Positions 34,901 through 43,429 of a stretch of DNA of 64,000 bases are shown here, piece after piece; position 1 is the stretch's first letter; every line of letters starts with the position of its first letter. Both the position numbers and the translations under genes were made by a program. The stretch covers positions 1 to 64,000 of the forward strand of contig JAIXRN010000045.1 in NCBI GenBank assembly GCA_027485165.1. The letters run 5' to 3'. The stretch is from Rubrivivax sp. Its GTDB lineage: Bacteria; Pseudomonadota; Gammaproteobacteria; Burkholderiales; Burkholderiaceae_C. Below the pieces are notes generated by a model that worked only from the letters and a program-made list of their open reading frames with translations, made no database searches and was not told the DNA's origin.

Positions 34901-35698
34901 GACACCGGCCTCACCCCCGCCCTCACCACCCGCATCCGCGACCTGGCAGAGCAACTCGACGCGCACCGCAAGGCCCGCCAGGCTGCGCACGACACCGTCA
35001 CCCTGACGGGCCTCTACAACGTCCTCGACAAGCTGCGCCGCGGCGAAACGCTCACTGCCAAAGACAAGACGCTGCACGAACAAGGCCTGGTGAGCGTGCT
35101 GCAATGCCTGCACGACGAACTGGACGCCGCCGTGCTGCAGGCCTACGGCTGGGCTGACCTGGGCCCCGTGCCCTGGGCCGATGAAGCCGCCCGCAACGCC
35201 TGGACGGAAACCCTGCTGGAACGCCTGGTGGCGCTGAACGCCAGGCGCGCTGCTGAAGAAGCCGCCGGCACCGTGCGCTGGCTGCGGCCGGAATTTCAAG
35301 ACCCCGCACGCCGTGCCGCCGCGGCCCGCACCGAGCCCGCCGCACCACCTGCGCCCCAGCAGGCCGCCATCGCAGGCGTGGAGACCCGTGCCGAGGCCGA
35401 GGCGCGTGCGGCGGCCGACGACAGCCGCCGTGAGGGCGCTGACGACGACAGCGACACGACAGCCTCCGACGTCGCGGCCAAGCCCGTCGCCACCGCGCAG
35501 CCCTGGCCGCCGAACCTGCCCGAGCAGGTGCGCAGCGTCGCCCAGCTGCTGGCCGCCAGCCCCGCGCCACTGCCGCTGGCCGCTATCGAAGCCCGCTTCA
35601 AGGGCAAGGGCCCGTGGAAGAAGGGCCTGCCCCGCATCCTTGAAACCCTGGAAGCCCTGGGCCGCGCGCGCCAGGAAGCCGGTGGCTGGCGGGGCTGA
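31925..35698 (+). CDS. MmeI-like fused restriction endonuclease / adenine methyltransferase
   Basis: A 1257-residue single-chain restriction-modification protein. An N-terminal nuclease of the PD-(D/E)xK type is suggested by D82 and E92-S-K94 (VDCYKRGHFVWESKK). The SAM-binding motif DPACGSGNF starts at D465 and the N6-adenine motif NPPF is at 628-631. A target-recognition region follows (about 740-980), then RCFEPFPFP and a C-terminal winged-helix-like tail after an Ala-rich linker. The order matches MmeI/type IIG enzymes, in which one chain cuts and methylates. The recognition region has visibly lower G+C than both flanks. A related class of methylase also occurs in DISARM and BREX systems, but no partner genes are here. 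Confidence 0.8.
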   Translation: MTRTPQTDPREAAEAADLGAARAYIERWRGITASELSTAQSFFTELCELLGVPRPTHETHYMFERPITFQHGDGSTSPGRVDCYKRGHFVWESKKLKSGVAAQASGGGKKTSKAFDDALLKARTQAENYARALPAAEGRPPFVVVVDVGHVIELYAEFTRSGGTYTPFPDPRSHRIRLDELQDPAIRARLALLWTDPLSLDPSRASAKATHAVAAELAVLAKSFEADGHAPQAVAAFLSRCLFSMFAEDVGLLPTVGTEGLGSFTHLLRLYREQPATLVQMLRVFWQGMDAGGFNPAIAHDLKRFNGKIFKGAAAADYVLPLAPAQIDGLLRAASANWKEVEPAIFGTLLERALDPAERHALGAHYTPRAYVERLVLPTVVEPLRADWANAQAAAVLLAREAEALEANPPLRKGGSTHDTFDPVQLAKDNRAQADHERKVRDKWEEARQEIRRFHHQLCTTRVLDPACGSGNFLYVTLEHLKRLEGEVLNQLREFGPVSEALTEGETVTLRQLLGIEINARAAALAELVLWIGWLQWHVRTLGLAGVAEPVVHDYGNIENRDAVLAYDRVEPALDATGKVITRWDGVTFKTHPVTGEKVPDEAAQVAQWAYVNPRPAEWPAAEFIVGNPPFIGAGAMRATLGDGYAQTLRATWPEVPESADFVMYWWNHAAAEVRGGRSRRFGLITTNSLRQTFNRRVIEAHLSTAKDPLTLAFAIPDHPWVDSAQGAAVRIAMSVGTRTDEEGRLLVVGEERASSSDEVDVRLDERRGLLHADLRIGANVSSSGAMRANHGISNRGFELGGAGFIVTRTDAASLLRCQPVEAKDKASAARAPLIREYRNGKDLMAKSRDVLVIDTFGLEPADLRERFPAVFQWLVERVKPERDVNRDEKLRTNWWLHRRLREELRAALRGLPRFIATVETAKHRTFQFLDASVLPDNMLIAIASDDAVWLGVLSSQVHVEWALAAGGRLGVGNDPRYNKSRCFEPFPFPHEDTGLTPALTTRIRDLAEQLDAHRKARQAAHDTVTLTGLYNVLDKLRRGETLTAKDKTLHEQGLVSVLQCLHDELDAAVLQAYGWADLGPVPWADEAARNAWTETLLERLVALNARRAAEEAAGTVRWLRPEFQDPARRAAAARTEPAAPPAPQQAAIAGVETRAEAEARAAADDSRREGADDDSDTTASDVAAKPVATAQPWPPNLPEQVRSVAQLLAASPAPLPLAAIEARFKGKGPWKKGLPRILETLEALGRARQEAGGWRG

Positions 35699-36004
35699 CG
35701 CAGGCCGCAGGTCGATCATCCGGGCCAGCCTGGCACCCACGACGTCGTCGGTGGACATCGGCCGCGGTCCTGGATGTTCCAGGAAATGACCGCCTTTGAA
35801 TGGATTGCCGAAGGAACTTGCGACTGGCATTCACTCGCGATTCGTTCCCTGACAGCGGCTGAGATCAGTTTCATGACCGACTCGATAGGCTTCAGCGCTT
35901 GATGCCGTTGCTTCGTCAGCCCGGCTGACCATCGGTCAGCATACGGTCGCGCCCAGCGCGACTTGCCGACACGATGCGCCCATCCCCAAACCGGCACCCC
36001 TTTC
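35699..36004. other. 306-bp intergenic region, no recognised feature
   Basis: It separates the restriction-modification gene from the S9 peptidase gene and should hold the latter's promoter. Base composition is lower in G+C than the neighbours (for example around 35780-35900). Open frames on both strands were translated and matched nothing I know. No hairpin terminator was evident. Confidence 0.4.
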
Positions 36005-38245
36005 ATGACTTCACCCTTGAACCGTCGCCGTTTTTCAGCCCTGCTGGCTGGGCTTTCCGCCAGCGTCGCATGGCCCGGGCCCGCCTGGGCCCGGCTGGCC
36101 AAGCCGATGCGCGCGCGCCTGCAGCCTGTCACCGACGTGCTCTGGGGCGAACGCTTGGTCGACCCCTACCGCTGGATGGAAGACCCTTCAGACCGCGACT
36201 GGCTGCCCTTCATGCGCAGTCAGGCGGCGTATGCACGTGCGCGCCTGGACGCCCTGCCCCTGCGCAGCCGTTTGCTGTCGCGCGTGGCGGCCCTGTCCGG
36301 CGAACAGACGCAGGTGGTCTACCCCCGGCCTGCCGGTGACCGTGTGTTCTTCGAAAAGCGCGTCGCCGGGGCAGCGCGTTTTGTGCTGACCGTGCGCCTG
36401 GCAGACGGGCCCAAGGGCGGCACCGAGCGCGTGCTGGTGGACCCAGCCACGCTGGCCACGGCGCCCCAGACGGCCACGATTGATTGGTGGATGCCGTCGC
36501 CCGACGGCGCCTACCTGGTGTTTGGCTATTCACTGGGCGGGTCGGAAGCGGCGGTGGGGCGTGTGGTGGACGTCGCCACGGGCCGCCTGCTGCCCGACAC
36601 CCTGGCGCACGTGCCCTATGCCAGCCCGTCGTGGCTGCCCGACGGCAGCGGCTTCTTCTACAACCGCTTTGCAGGGCTCGCTGCCGGGGACCCGGCGTAC
36701 TACAACGACCGCAGCGCATGGCTGCACCGCATCGGCACCGACCAAGCCAGCGACCAGCGCGTGATGGCGCGCGGCCTGCACGCCAGTGTGCCGATGACGG
36801 CCATCTCGTCACCCGATCTGCAGGTCGGCATGGGTTCTGACCAGGTCGCGCTGATCGTCCGCGAGGGCTACGTGCGTTCCTTCGCGCTGTATCTGGCTGA
36901 ACGAGCGGCCGTCCTCAGTGGCAAGGCCGTGTGGCGTCGCGTCTGCGGCCCTGACGATGGCGTAGCCGACTTCGCCATCAGCGGCGCAAATCTATTCCTG
37001 GTGTCGACGGCAAAAACACCCCAGGGCCAGTTGCTGCTGGCTTCTGCGGCCAGCGGCAGCCTGGCCAGCGCCAAGCCGCTGGTACCGCCAGGCGATGCCG
37101 TGATCGACGAGCTGAACGCCACCCGCGACGGCGTCTTCGTCACCCTGAACCGTGGCGGTGAGCAAAGCTTGCAGCATGTGCGCGCTGACGGCAGCACCCA
37201 AGCCATGGCCCTGCCGTTCAGCGGCTGGATCCAAAGCGTGGCGGTCGCGCCGACCGCCAGCCCTGCCGACCCTGCGGGTGCAGCCGGTGCAGCGCCTGAA
37301 TCGCGCGAAACCTCTGACGCCACAACCCTGGTGCGCATCACCAGCTGGCTGGAACCGGCGGTGGTGTTTGCCGTCAACAGCCGCACGGGCCTGGCCACCC
37401 GCAGCGATCTGCAGCCGCCGTCGCCGATCGACCTATCGCCCTATGAAAGCCGCCGCATCATGGCCACCGCCCGGGACGGCACGAAGGTGCCGATTTCGAT
37501 CATCGCCAGGAAAGACCGTCGGGGCCGGCCCAGCCCCTGTCTGGTGCAGGTGTACGGCGCTTACCAGTGGCCGTCGCAACCCATCTTCGATGCCCGCGCC
37601 ATGGCGCTGCTGGAAGCCGGCGGCATGGTGGCCACGGCGCATGTACGGGGCGGCGGCGAATACGGCCGGGCCTGGCACGAAGCCGGCATGAAGGCCAACA
37701 AGCCCAACACCTGGCGTGACCTGATCGACTGCTGCGAGACCTTGATCGCCCAGGGCTGGACCGCCAAGCGGCGCATCGCCATCCTGGGCGGGTCTGCAGG
37801 CGGCATCGCCGTGGGCCGGGCCATGACCGAGCGGCCCGACCTGTTCGGCGCTGTGATCTCGAAGGTCGGCATGAGCAACCCGCTGCGCGCCGAGTTCGAA
37901 CCCAACGGCCAGCCCAATGTGCCGGAGTTCGGCAGCGTCGGCACCCGCGAAGGCTTCCTGGCCCTGAAGGCGATGGACAGCCTTCACGCCGTGCTGGGCC
38001 AAGCTGCCAGGCTGCGCTACCCGCCCGTGCTGCTGAGCACCGGTCTGAACGACGCACGGGTGGCGCCGCACAACGCCGCCAAGATGGCGGCGGCCTTGCA
38101 AGCCGCTTCACCGGGCAGCGACGTGCTGCTGCGCGTGGACTTCGACGGCGGCCATGTGACGAATGGCAGCGCCAAGGACAAGGCCGACGCGGAGTACGCC
38201 GACGACTTCGCGTTCATGCTCGCGCACACGACCGGGCGATCCTGA
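36005..38245 (+). CDS. S9 family prolyl oligopeptidase, exported
   Basis: A 746-residue serine peptidase with an N-terminal beta-propeller (about 90-450) and a C-terminal alpha/beta-hydrolase domain. The nucleophile is in ILGGSAGGIAVG, the Asp in LSTGLNDARV and the His in DFDGGHVTN. The start MTSPLNRRRFSALLAGLSASVAWPGPAWA has an RRRF twin-arginine-like signal, so it is probably exported, perhaps by Tat. It cleaves after Pro in short peptides if it follows the family. ATG 36005 is chosen because the signal begins there. It stands alone as a transcription unit. Confidence 0.9.
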   Translation: MTSPLNRRRFSALLAGLSASVAWPGPAWARLAKPMRARLQPVTDVLWGERLVDPYRWMEDPSDRDWLPFMRSQAAYARARLDALPLRSRLLSRVAALSGEQTQVVYPRPAGDRVFFEKRVAGAARFVLTVRLADGPKGGTERVLVDPATLATAPQTATIDWWMPSPDGAYLVFGYSLGGSEAAVGRVVDVATGRLLPDTLAHVPYASPSWLPDGSGFFYNRFAGLAAGDPAYYNDRSAWLHRIGTDQASDQRVMARGLHASVPMTAISSPDLQVGMGSDQVALIVREGYVRSFALYLAERAAVLSGKAVWRRVCGPDDGVADFAISGANLFLVSTAKTPQGQLLLASAASGSLASAKPLVPPGDAVIDELNATRDGVFVTLNRGGEQSLQHVRADGSTQAMALPFSGWIQSVAVAPTASPADPAGAAGAAPESRETSDATTLVRITSWLEPAVVFAVNSRTGLATRSDLQPPSPIDLSPYESRRIMATARDGTKVPISIIARKDRRGRPSPCLVQVYGAYQWPSQPIFDARAMALLEAGGMVATAHVRGGGEYGRAWHEAGMKANKPNTWRDLIDCCETLIAQGWTAKRRIAILGGSAGGIAVGRAMTERPDLFGAVISKVGMSNPLRAEFEPNGQPNVPEFGSVGTREGFLALKAMDSLHAVLGQAARLRYPPVLLSTGLNDARVAPHNAAKMAAALQAASPGSDVLLRVDFDGGHVTNGSAKDKADAEYADDFAFMLAHTTGRS

Positions 38246-38319
38246 ATGGCACCGCCTGGCGTGAAGCAGACGGGGCGCCGGCGTGGGGTGGCGGCGTGCT
38301 GCCCCGGGATGGGTGCAGC

Positions 38320-41232
38320 TCAGCCGTCGCTGGCCGCTGGTGGCGCCATCGCCGCCAGCAGTTTGTCGGCGGCCATCGGGCGCGCGAAGAAGTAGCCCTG
38401 GCCGTAGCGGCAGCCCATGGCCTGCAGCATGGCCACTTCGGCCGGGTCTTCGATGCCTTCGGCCACGCTGACCATACCCAGGTTCTCGATCACGTTCACG
38501 GTGGCGTGCGCCACCGCCAGCACGTGCGGGTCGCGCCCCAGGTCGGTGACGAAAGCCTTGTCGATCTTGATGGTGTCGAAGGGGTAGTCGCGCAGGCAGC
38601 CCAGTGAGGAGGTGCCGGTGCCGAAGTCGTCCATCGCCAGGCGCACGCCCAAGGCGCTGAGCCCGATCATCAGCTCGCGTGCACCAGCCGGGTCTTTCAT
38701 CACCTCGCGTTCGGTGATCTCCAGTTGCAGCGCCGATGCCGGCATCGCCGCGTCCGCCAGCGCCGACCGCACCACCAGCAGCAGCCGGTTGCCCAGCGCC
38801 ATCTGCACGCGCGACAGGTTCACGCTCATGCCTGCAGGCGCCGCGGCGGCGTCCTGGCGCTGCCACAACGCCCATTGCTGGCAGGCGCGGCGCAGCACCC
38901 ATTCGCCTATGGCGATGATCTGCCCGGACTCTTCGGCGATGGGGATGAACTCGTTGGGCGACACGGCACCGATGTCGGGGCTGTGCCAGCGCAGCAGGGC
39001 TTCCACCGAACTCATCTTGCCGCTCTCGAGGTCGACGATCGGCTGGTAGACCAGGCTGAACTCTCCGCGCTGCACCGCGTTGCGCAGGCCGGCTTCGACG
39101 CGCAGGGCACGCGTCAGGCGCGCATGCATGCCGTCGTCGAAGACCACGGTGGTGCAGCGGCCGGCGCGCTTGGCCTCGTACATGGCCGTGTCGGCGTTGC
39201 GCAGCAGTTCGTGCGGCACGGCGCACGGCCCTTCGCCCAGGGCGATGCCGATGCTGGCGGTGGAATGCAGCTCGTGCCCCTTCACCCGGTAAGGCACGGC
39301 CAGCGCCAGCTGCAGCCGGTCGGCCACGCTGCGGGCTTCGTCGGTGTTCTCGATGCCAGCGGCCACGTAGACGAATTCGTCGCCACCGAAGCGCGCCACC
39401 ATCGACCCCGCCGCCACCGCGTCCGGCCCGGCGGCCGCCAGCACGCCGCGCAGGCGCAGGCCCAGCCCCAGCAGCAGCTCGTCGCCGGCGTCGTGGCCCA
39501 GGGTGTCGTTGATGAGCTTGAAGCGGTCGAAGTCCAGAAACAGCAGCGCGAAGCGGAAGCTGGGTTCGCTGCGCGCGCGCTCGGCCAGTTGCTCCAGCCG
39601 CTGCATCAGCACGCTGCGGTTGGGCAGGCCAGTGAGCCGGTCCTGTTCGGCGGCGGCGCGCAGTCCGCGTTCCATCGCCTTGCGCTGCGATATGTCCTGG
39701 ATGATCGACCACAGGTAGGGCCGGCCATCGCTGGCCACCACGCGCGTGCCGCTCAGCAGCACGTCCACCGCATGCCCGCCGCGGTGTTGCAGCGTGGCTT
39801 CGCAGGGGCCGTAGCGCCCGGTCTGCTCGACTTCGGCCAGGTTGCGGTCGCGCAGGCCGGCCAGCTTGCCTGGCAGCCGGCCGTTCATGGCTGGCCCCAG
39901 CAGCTCGTCGCGGCGGTAGCCCAGCATGTCGCACAGGGCCTGGTTGTAGTCGGTGGCGCACAGGGTCTGCAGGTCGACCAGGCCGATGCCGACCGGCGCC
40001 AGTTCGAACAGGCCATGCAGCATCGTGTAGGCCTCGGCGGCTGCGATGGCGGCCGACTTGCGCTCGTGGATGTCTTCGTGCGTGCCCAGCATCAGCAGCG
40101 GCTGGCCGTCTGCACTGCGCGACGCCAGCCGTCCGCGTGCATGCACCCAGCGCCAGCTGCCGTCGCGATGCCGCATGCGCAGCTCGATGTCGTAGTGTTC
40201 CAGCGTACCCGCGAAGTGCTGGTCAAGCTGGGACATCGCTTCGACGGCATCGTCCGGGTGGACGTGGCGCTGCCAGGCCTGGAAGTCCAGAGGCGCCAGA
40301 TCGGCCAGCGTGTAGCCGATGATCTCGGCCCAGCGTTCGGTGAAGCGCACCGCACCACTGGCGACATGCCATTCCCAGGTGGCCGTGCGTGTGCCCTTCA
40401 GCGTGGTGGTGAGCAGCTGCCACTGGTCATGCAGCTGCAGTTCCAGTTCGCGCCGCGCCGTCACGTCGGCGAAGCTGCACACCACCCAGGGTGCGCCGTC
40501 GTCGCGCGGCAGCAGGGTGGTGTTCACCGACAGCCAGCGCCGGCTGCCATCCGGCAGTTCAACGCCCATCAGCACGTTGCGCAGCGGCCCGCCACCGCGG
40601 AGCGTGCGCATCGCCGGGTGTTGGTGCCCGGGCAGTGCCTGGCAGTCCGCGTCGATGATGCGCCAGCGCGGGTCCAGCGAAGTGACGCCGATCAGTTGTT
40701 CGTGGCTCAGGCCCAGCAGGCGTTCAGCGGCCGGGTTGCAGTCGACGATGGCGCCGTTGGCGTCTTGCACCACCACGCCGGCGGCGGCGGTTTCCAGCAC
40801 GGCGCGGATGCGTTCGGTGGCGGCGTCGCGGGCAGCGATTTCCGGCTGTACGGCAATGAAGCCGGTCGGCGGTGCCCCCGGCCGGCCAAAGGGCTGGATG
40901 TCGAGTTCGACCCAGTAGCGTTCACCGTCGCGTGCGCGGTTGCGCAGCCGCGTGCGCACGCGTTGCCCGGCGTTCAGCGCTGCGCGCAGGCGCAGCACCT
41001 CGGCCGGGTCGGTCTCGTCGCACTGCAGCACCGAACCCGGCGTCTTGCCGAGCATGTCTTCCAGTGTGAACCCCGTGCGTTCGACGAAGGCCTGGTTGAC
41101 CCACAGCACGCGACGCTGCGCGTCGGTGACGATGGTCGGGTGGCTGGTGCGCGTGAGCAGCTGTTCCAGCTGCGGCATCGTGCCGTCGATGCGGCGCGCC
41201 AGCAGGACGCTGGCGGATTCAGGTGCGTTCAT
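38320..41232 (-). CDS. Multi-PAS GGDEF-EAL cyclic-di-GMP enzyme
   Basis: A 970-residue protein with four or five PAS/PAC domains (first at about 25-130 with TIVTDAQRRVLWVNQAF; later ones around VVVQDANGAIVDCNPAA, TATWEWHVASGAVRF and VGIGLVDLQTL), then GGDEF and EAL. ARFGGDEF is at 616-620 and SVEALLRW has E744. NLSRVQ, EITERE, DDFGTGTSS, KIDKAFV and VAEGIED are intact. No RxxD inhibitory site is seen before GGDEF. No membrane segment is evident. It starts at ATG 41232, 14 bp after the HDOD gene, and is probably co-transcribed with it. Confidence 0.9.
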   Translation of the reverse strand: MNAPESASVLLARRIDGTMPQLEQLLTRTSHPTIVTDAQRRVLWVNQAFVERTGFTLEDMLGKTPGSVLQCDETDPAEVLRLRAALNAGQRVRTRLRNRARDGERYWVELDIQPFGRPGAPPTGFIAVQPEIAARDAATERIRAVLETAAAGVVVQDANGAIVDCNPAAERLLGLSHEQLIGVTSLDPRWRIIDADCQALPGHQHPAMRTLRGGGPLRNVLMGVELPDGSRRWLSVNTTLLPRDDGAPWVVCSFADVTARRELELQLHDQWQLLTTTLKGTRTATWEWHVASGAVRFTERWAEIIGYTLADLAPLDFQAWQRHVHPDDAVEAMSQLDQHFAGTLEHYDIELRMRHRDGSWRWVHARGRLASRSADGQPLLMLGTHEDIHERKSAAIAAAEAYTMLHGLFELAPVGIGLVDLQTLCATDYNQALCDMLGYRRDELLGPAMNGRLPGKLAGLRDRNLAEVEQTGRYGPCEATLQHRGGHAVDVLLSGTRVVASDGRPYLWSIIQDISQRKAMERGLRAAAEQDRLTGLPNRSVLMQRLEQLAERARSEPSFRFALLFLDFDRFKLINDTLGHDAGDELLLGLGLRLRGVLAAAGPDAVAAGSMVARFGGDEFVYVAAGIENTDEARSVADRLQLALAVPYRVKGHELHSTASIGIALGEGPCAVPHELLRNADTAMYEAKRAGRCTTVVFDDGMHARLTRALRVEAGLRNAVQRGEFSLVYQPIVDLESGKMSSVEALLRWHSPDIGAVSPNEFIPIAEESGQIIAIGEWVLRRACQQWALWQRQDAAAAPAGMSVNLSRVQMALGNRLLLVVRSALADAAMPASALQLEITEREVMKDPAGARELMIGLSALGVRLAMDDFGTGTSSLGCLRDYPFDTIKIDKAFVTDLGRDPHVLAVAHATVNVIENLGMVSVAEGIEDPAEVAMLQAMGCRYGQGYFFARPMAADKLLAAMAPPAASDG

Positions 41233-41245
41233 GGTGGCCTCGCGC

Positions 41246-42151
41246 TCACATGCCTGCCAGCAGGCGCTGCATCGCTTCGGGCAGGCCCGCGGCGACCTCG
41301 TTGCAGGCACTGGCTTCCAGGCCCAGCGCTGCCGCCACGTCCGGCGCGGGCGCGCTGTCGCACAGCGCGGCCAGGCCGAAGCCGGCAGCCGCCGCGATGC
41401 CGTCGCCCAGCGCCAGCAGGGCCGGCAACGTGTCGATGCCGCTGAGCGGCGCACCGTCAGGCGCCACCAGGGGTGCCGCGTGATGCACTTCGATGCTGCG
41501 GCCCAGCCAGGGCGGCAAGCCCCAGGCCTCGACCAGCCTGGTGCCCCAGGCGGGGTGGTGCGCGGCGACGTAGCCGCCGTCGGACGGCCGTGCTGCGCGC
41601 GGGTGGTCGGGCTGGACAGCGTCGCTGGGTTCAGCCAGAGCGTCCGCCAGCACCTGCGGCCGCAGACGCGCCAGCAGCACGATGCCGATGTCGTGCAGCA
41701 GGCCGGCCATGAAGGCTTCGCCGTCGACGCCGCAGCGCGCGCGGGCAGACAGCGCCTGCGCCGCGACGGCCACGGCCAGGCTGTGGCGGCGAAAGCTCTC
41801 GGCGTCCAGCAGCCGCCCCAGCGCCGGCACCGAGATGCGGTCCATGCACCCGGCTGCGGCAATGCCGCGGATCGCCGCCAGGCCCAGTACCTGCACCGCC
41901 CGGTCGACGGTGCCCACCGTGCCAGCGCGGCGGTAGAAAGGCGAATTGGCGACCTTCAACACGCGTGCGGCCAGGGCCGGCTCTGCGCTGAGACAGCGCA
42001 TGACCTCGGCCACGTCCACTTCGCTGTCGTACAACAGGGACAACAAGCGCGCCGTGCCCGTGCCGCCGCCCGTGGCGCCCAGCGCCTTGGCGGCAGCGGC
42101 GATCTCGGCCGGGCTGATGTCGTCCGCCGGGGGCGCGCTGGCTGGGGTCAT
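41246..42151 (-). CDS. HDOD domain signalling protein
   Basis: A 301-residue protein whose main part is an HDOD domain, a catalytically degenerate HD relative used in signalling. Typical segments are LSAEPALAARVLKVANSPFYRR, AVQVLGLAAIRGIAAAG, FMAGLLHDIGIVLLARL and LGDGIAAAAGFG. It retains an HD pair in LLHDIG, but other metal ligands of true HD phosphohydrolases are not clear. It precedes the multi-PAS GGDEF-EAL gene by 14 bp, so the two may act together. The start at ATG 42151 (MTPASAPP) is preferred; the longer frame adds an unlike extension. Confidence 0.85.
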   Translation of the reverse strand: MTPASAPPADDISPAEIAAAAKALGATGGGTGTARLLSLLYDSEVDVAEVMRCLSAEPALAARVLKVANSPFYRRAGTVGTVDRAVQVLGLAAIRGIAAAGCMDRISVPALGRLLDAESFRRHSLAVAVAAQALSARARCGVDGEAFMAGLLHDIGIVLLARLRPQVLADALAEPSDAVQPDHPRAARPSDGGYVAAHHPAWGTRLVEAWGLPPWLGRSIEVHHAAPLVAPDGAPLSGIDTLPALLALGDGIAAAAGFGLAALCDSAPAPDVAAALGLEASACNEVAAGLPEAMQRLLAGM

Positions 42152-42429
42152 GGTGGTCGGGTCTCTGCAATGGCTGGCTGGGCCAGCTGGGCCCTTGTGG
42201 GTCGGGCGCTTGGCACGGTTATCGGTGCTTTCCAGCCCAGCTTTTTGTTTTGAAACCCAAGATTTGTAGGGCTTTTCCATCGCTCGGGCTCATCGGCCCA
42301 GCCCGGCGCCAACTGGCCCCGTGGGCCCGCGGGGCCGCGTCACCTGCGCGACAGGGCAAGCCCGGCTGCCACCCCCGGGGCAGCCCCGCCAGAATCGTGC
42401 GCATCGAGCCCGATCCTGGAGAACCCCGC

Positions 42430-43407
42430 ATGACGCAGATTCCTTTTCGCCGCCGCAGCGTGCTCGGCCTGGCCGCCGCCGGCATCGCCGCCCCTTGGGT
42501 GCACGCCCAGAGCGGGCCGTTCCCGAACAAGCCCATCACCCTGATCGTGCCCTGGCCGGCCGGCGGCAGCACCGACCGCCACCACCGCACGCTGGCCGAA
42601 CTGGCAGGCAAGATCCTGGGCCAGAACATCGTGGTCGAGAACAAGCCCGGCGCTGGCGGCACCCTGGGCCCCAGCAGCATGGCGGCCACGGCCAAGCCCG
42701 ATGGGTACACCATCAGCCAATACCCGCTGGGCATGCTGCGCGTGCCGCACATGCAGAAGGTGGCCTTCGACCCCATCAACGACTTCAGCTTCATCCTGGG
42801 CGTTTCGGGCTACACCTTCGGCTTCGTGGTGCGCGCCGATTCGCCGTACAAGACCTTCAACGACTACATCGAAGCCGCGCGCAAGGCACCGGGGCAGATC
42901 AACTACGGCAGCACCGGCATCGGTACCAGCCCACACCTGCTGATCGAGGAACTGGCTGCCGCAGCGAAAGTGGAACTGAACCACATCCCTTTCAAGGGCA
43001 ACGCCGACCAGATGCAGGCCCTGATCGGCGGCCACGTGATGGCCGCCAGCGACGCCACCGGCTGGGACAAGTTCGTCGACGCCGGCCAGATGCGCCTGCT
43101 GCTGACCTTCGGCGAAGCCCGCACCGCGCGCTGGCCGCAGGTACCCACGGCCAAGGACCTGGGCTACAACGTGGTGAGCACTTCGCCCTACGGCCTGGTG
43201 GGCCCTAAGGGCATGGACCCGGCCGTGGTGAAGACCCTGCACGACGCCTTCAAGCAGGCCATGGACGACCCCAAGCACGCCGAACTGATGACGCAGCTGA
43301 ACCAGAGCGTGTGGTACCGCAACGGCAACGACTACCGCCAGTGGGCCGTGGCCACCTTCGCCAAGGACAAGGCGCTGATCGAACGCCTGGGCCTGGCGGC
43401 GAAGTGA
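42430..43407 (+). CDS. Bug-family (TctC-like) periplasmic binding protein
   Basis: A 325-residue tripartite tricarboxylate transporter receptor. It has a Tat/Sec-like signal FRRRSVLGLAAAGIAAPWVHAQ and the family motifs FPNKPITLIVPWPAGGSTD, VVENKPGAGGTLG, INYGSTGIGTSPHL, PFKGNADQMQALIGGHV and GLVGPKGMDPAVV. Such proteins bind carboxylates and are greatly expanded in Burkholderiales, often without their own TctAB partner, as here. The next gene, an acyl-CoA ligase 22 bp on, hints that the ligand is a carboxylic acid that is activated after uptake. The start is ATG 42430. Confidence 0.92.
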   Translation: MTQIPFRRRSVLGLAAAGIAAPWVHAQSGPFPNKPITLIVPWPAGGSTDRHHRTLAELAGKILGQNIVVENKPGAGGTLGPSSMAATAKPDGYTISQYPLGMLRVPHMQKVAFDPINDFSFILGVSGYTFGFVVRADSPYKTFNDYIEAARKAPGQINYGSTGIGTSPHLLIEELAAAAKVELNHIPFKGNADQMQALIGGHVMAASDATGWDKFVDAGQMRLLLTFGEARTARWPQVPTAKDLGYNVVSTSPYGLVGPKGMDPAVVKTLHDAFKQAMDDPKHAELMTQLNQSVWYRNGNDYRQWAVATFAKDKALIERLGLAAK

Positions 43408-43429
43408 AGCCGCCAGCCTCTGCGCGACG

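Noticed and set aside
31925..35698. DISARM or BREX methylase
   Set aside because: No drmA/B/C, pglZ or brxC-type genes are adjacent, and the chain carries its own nuclease-like N-terminus, so a stand-alone MmeI/type IIG enzyme fits better.
35716..36132. A minus-strand frame of 138 codons across the gap between the restriction-modification and S9 peptidase genes
   Set aside because: A short GVPVWGWA stretch briefly suggested an esterase-like domain, but nothing else matches, it overlaps the peptidase signal peptide, and codon usage is not coding-like.
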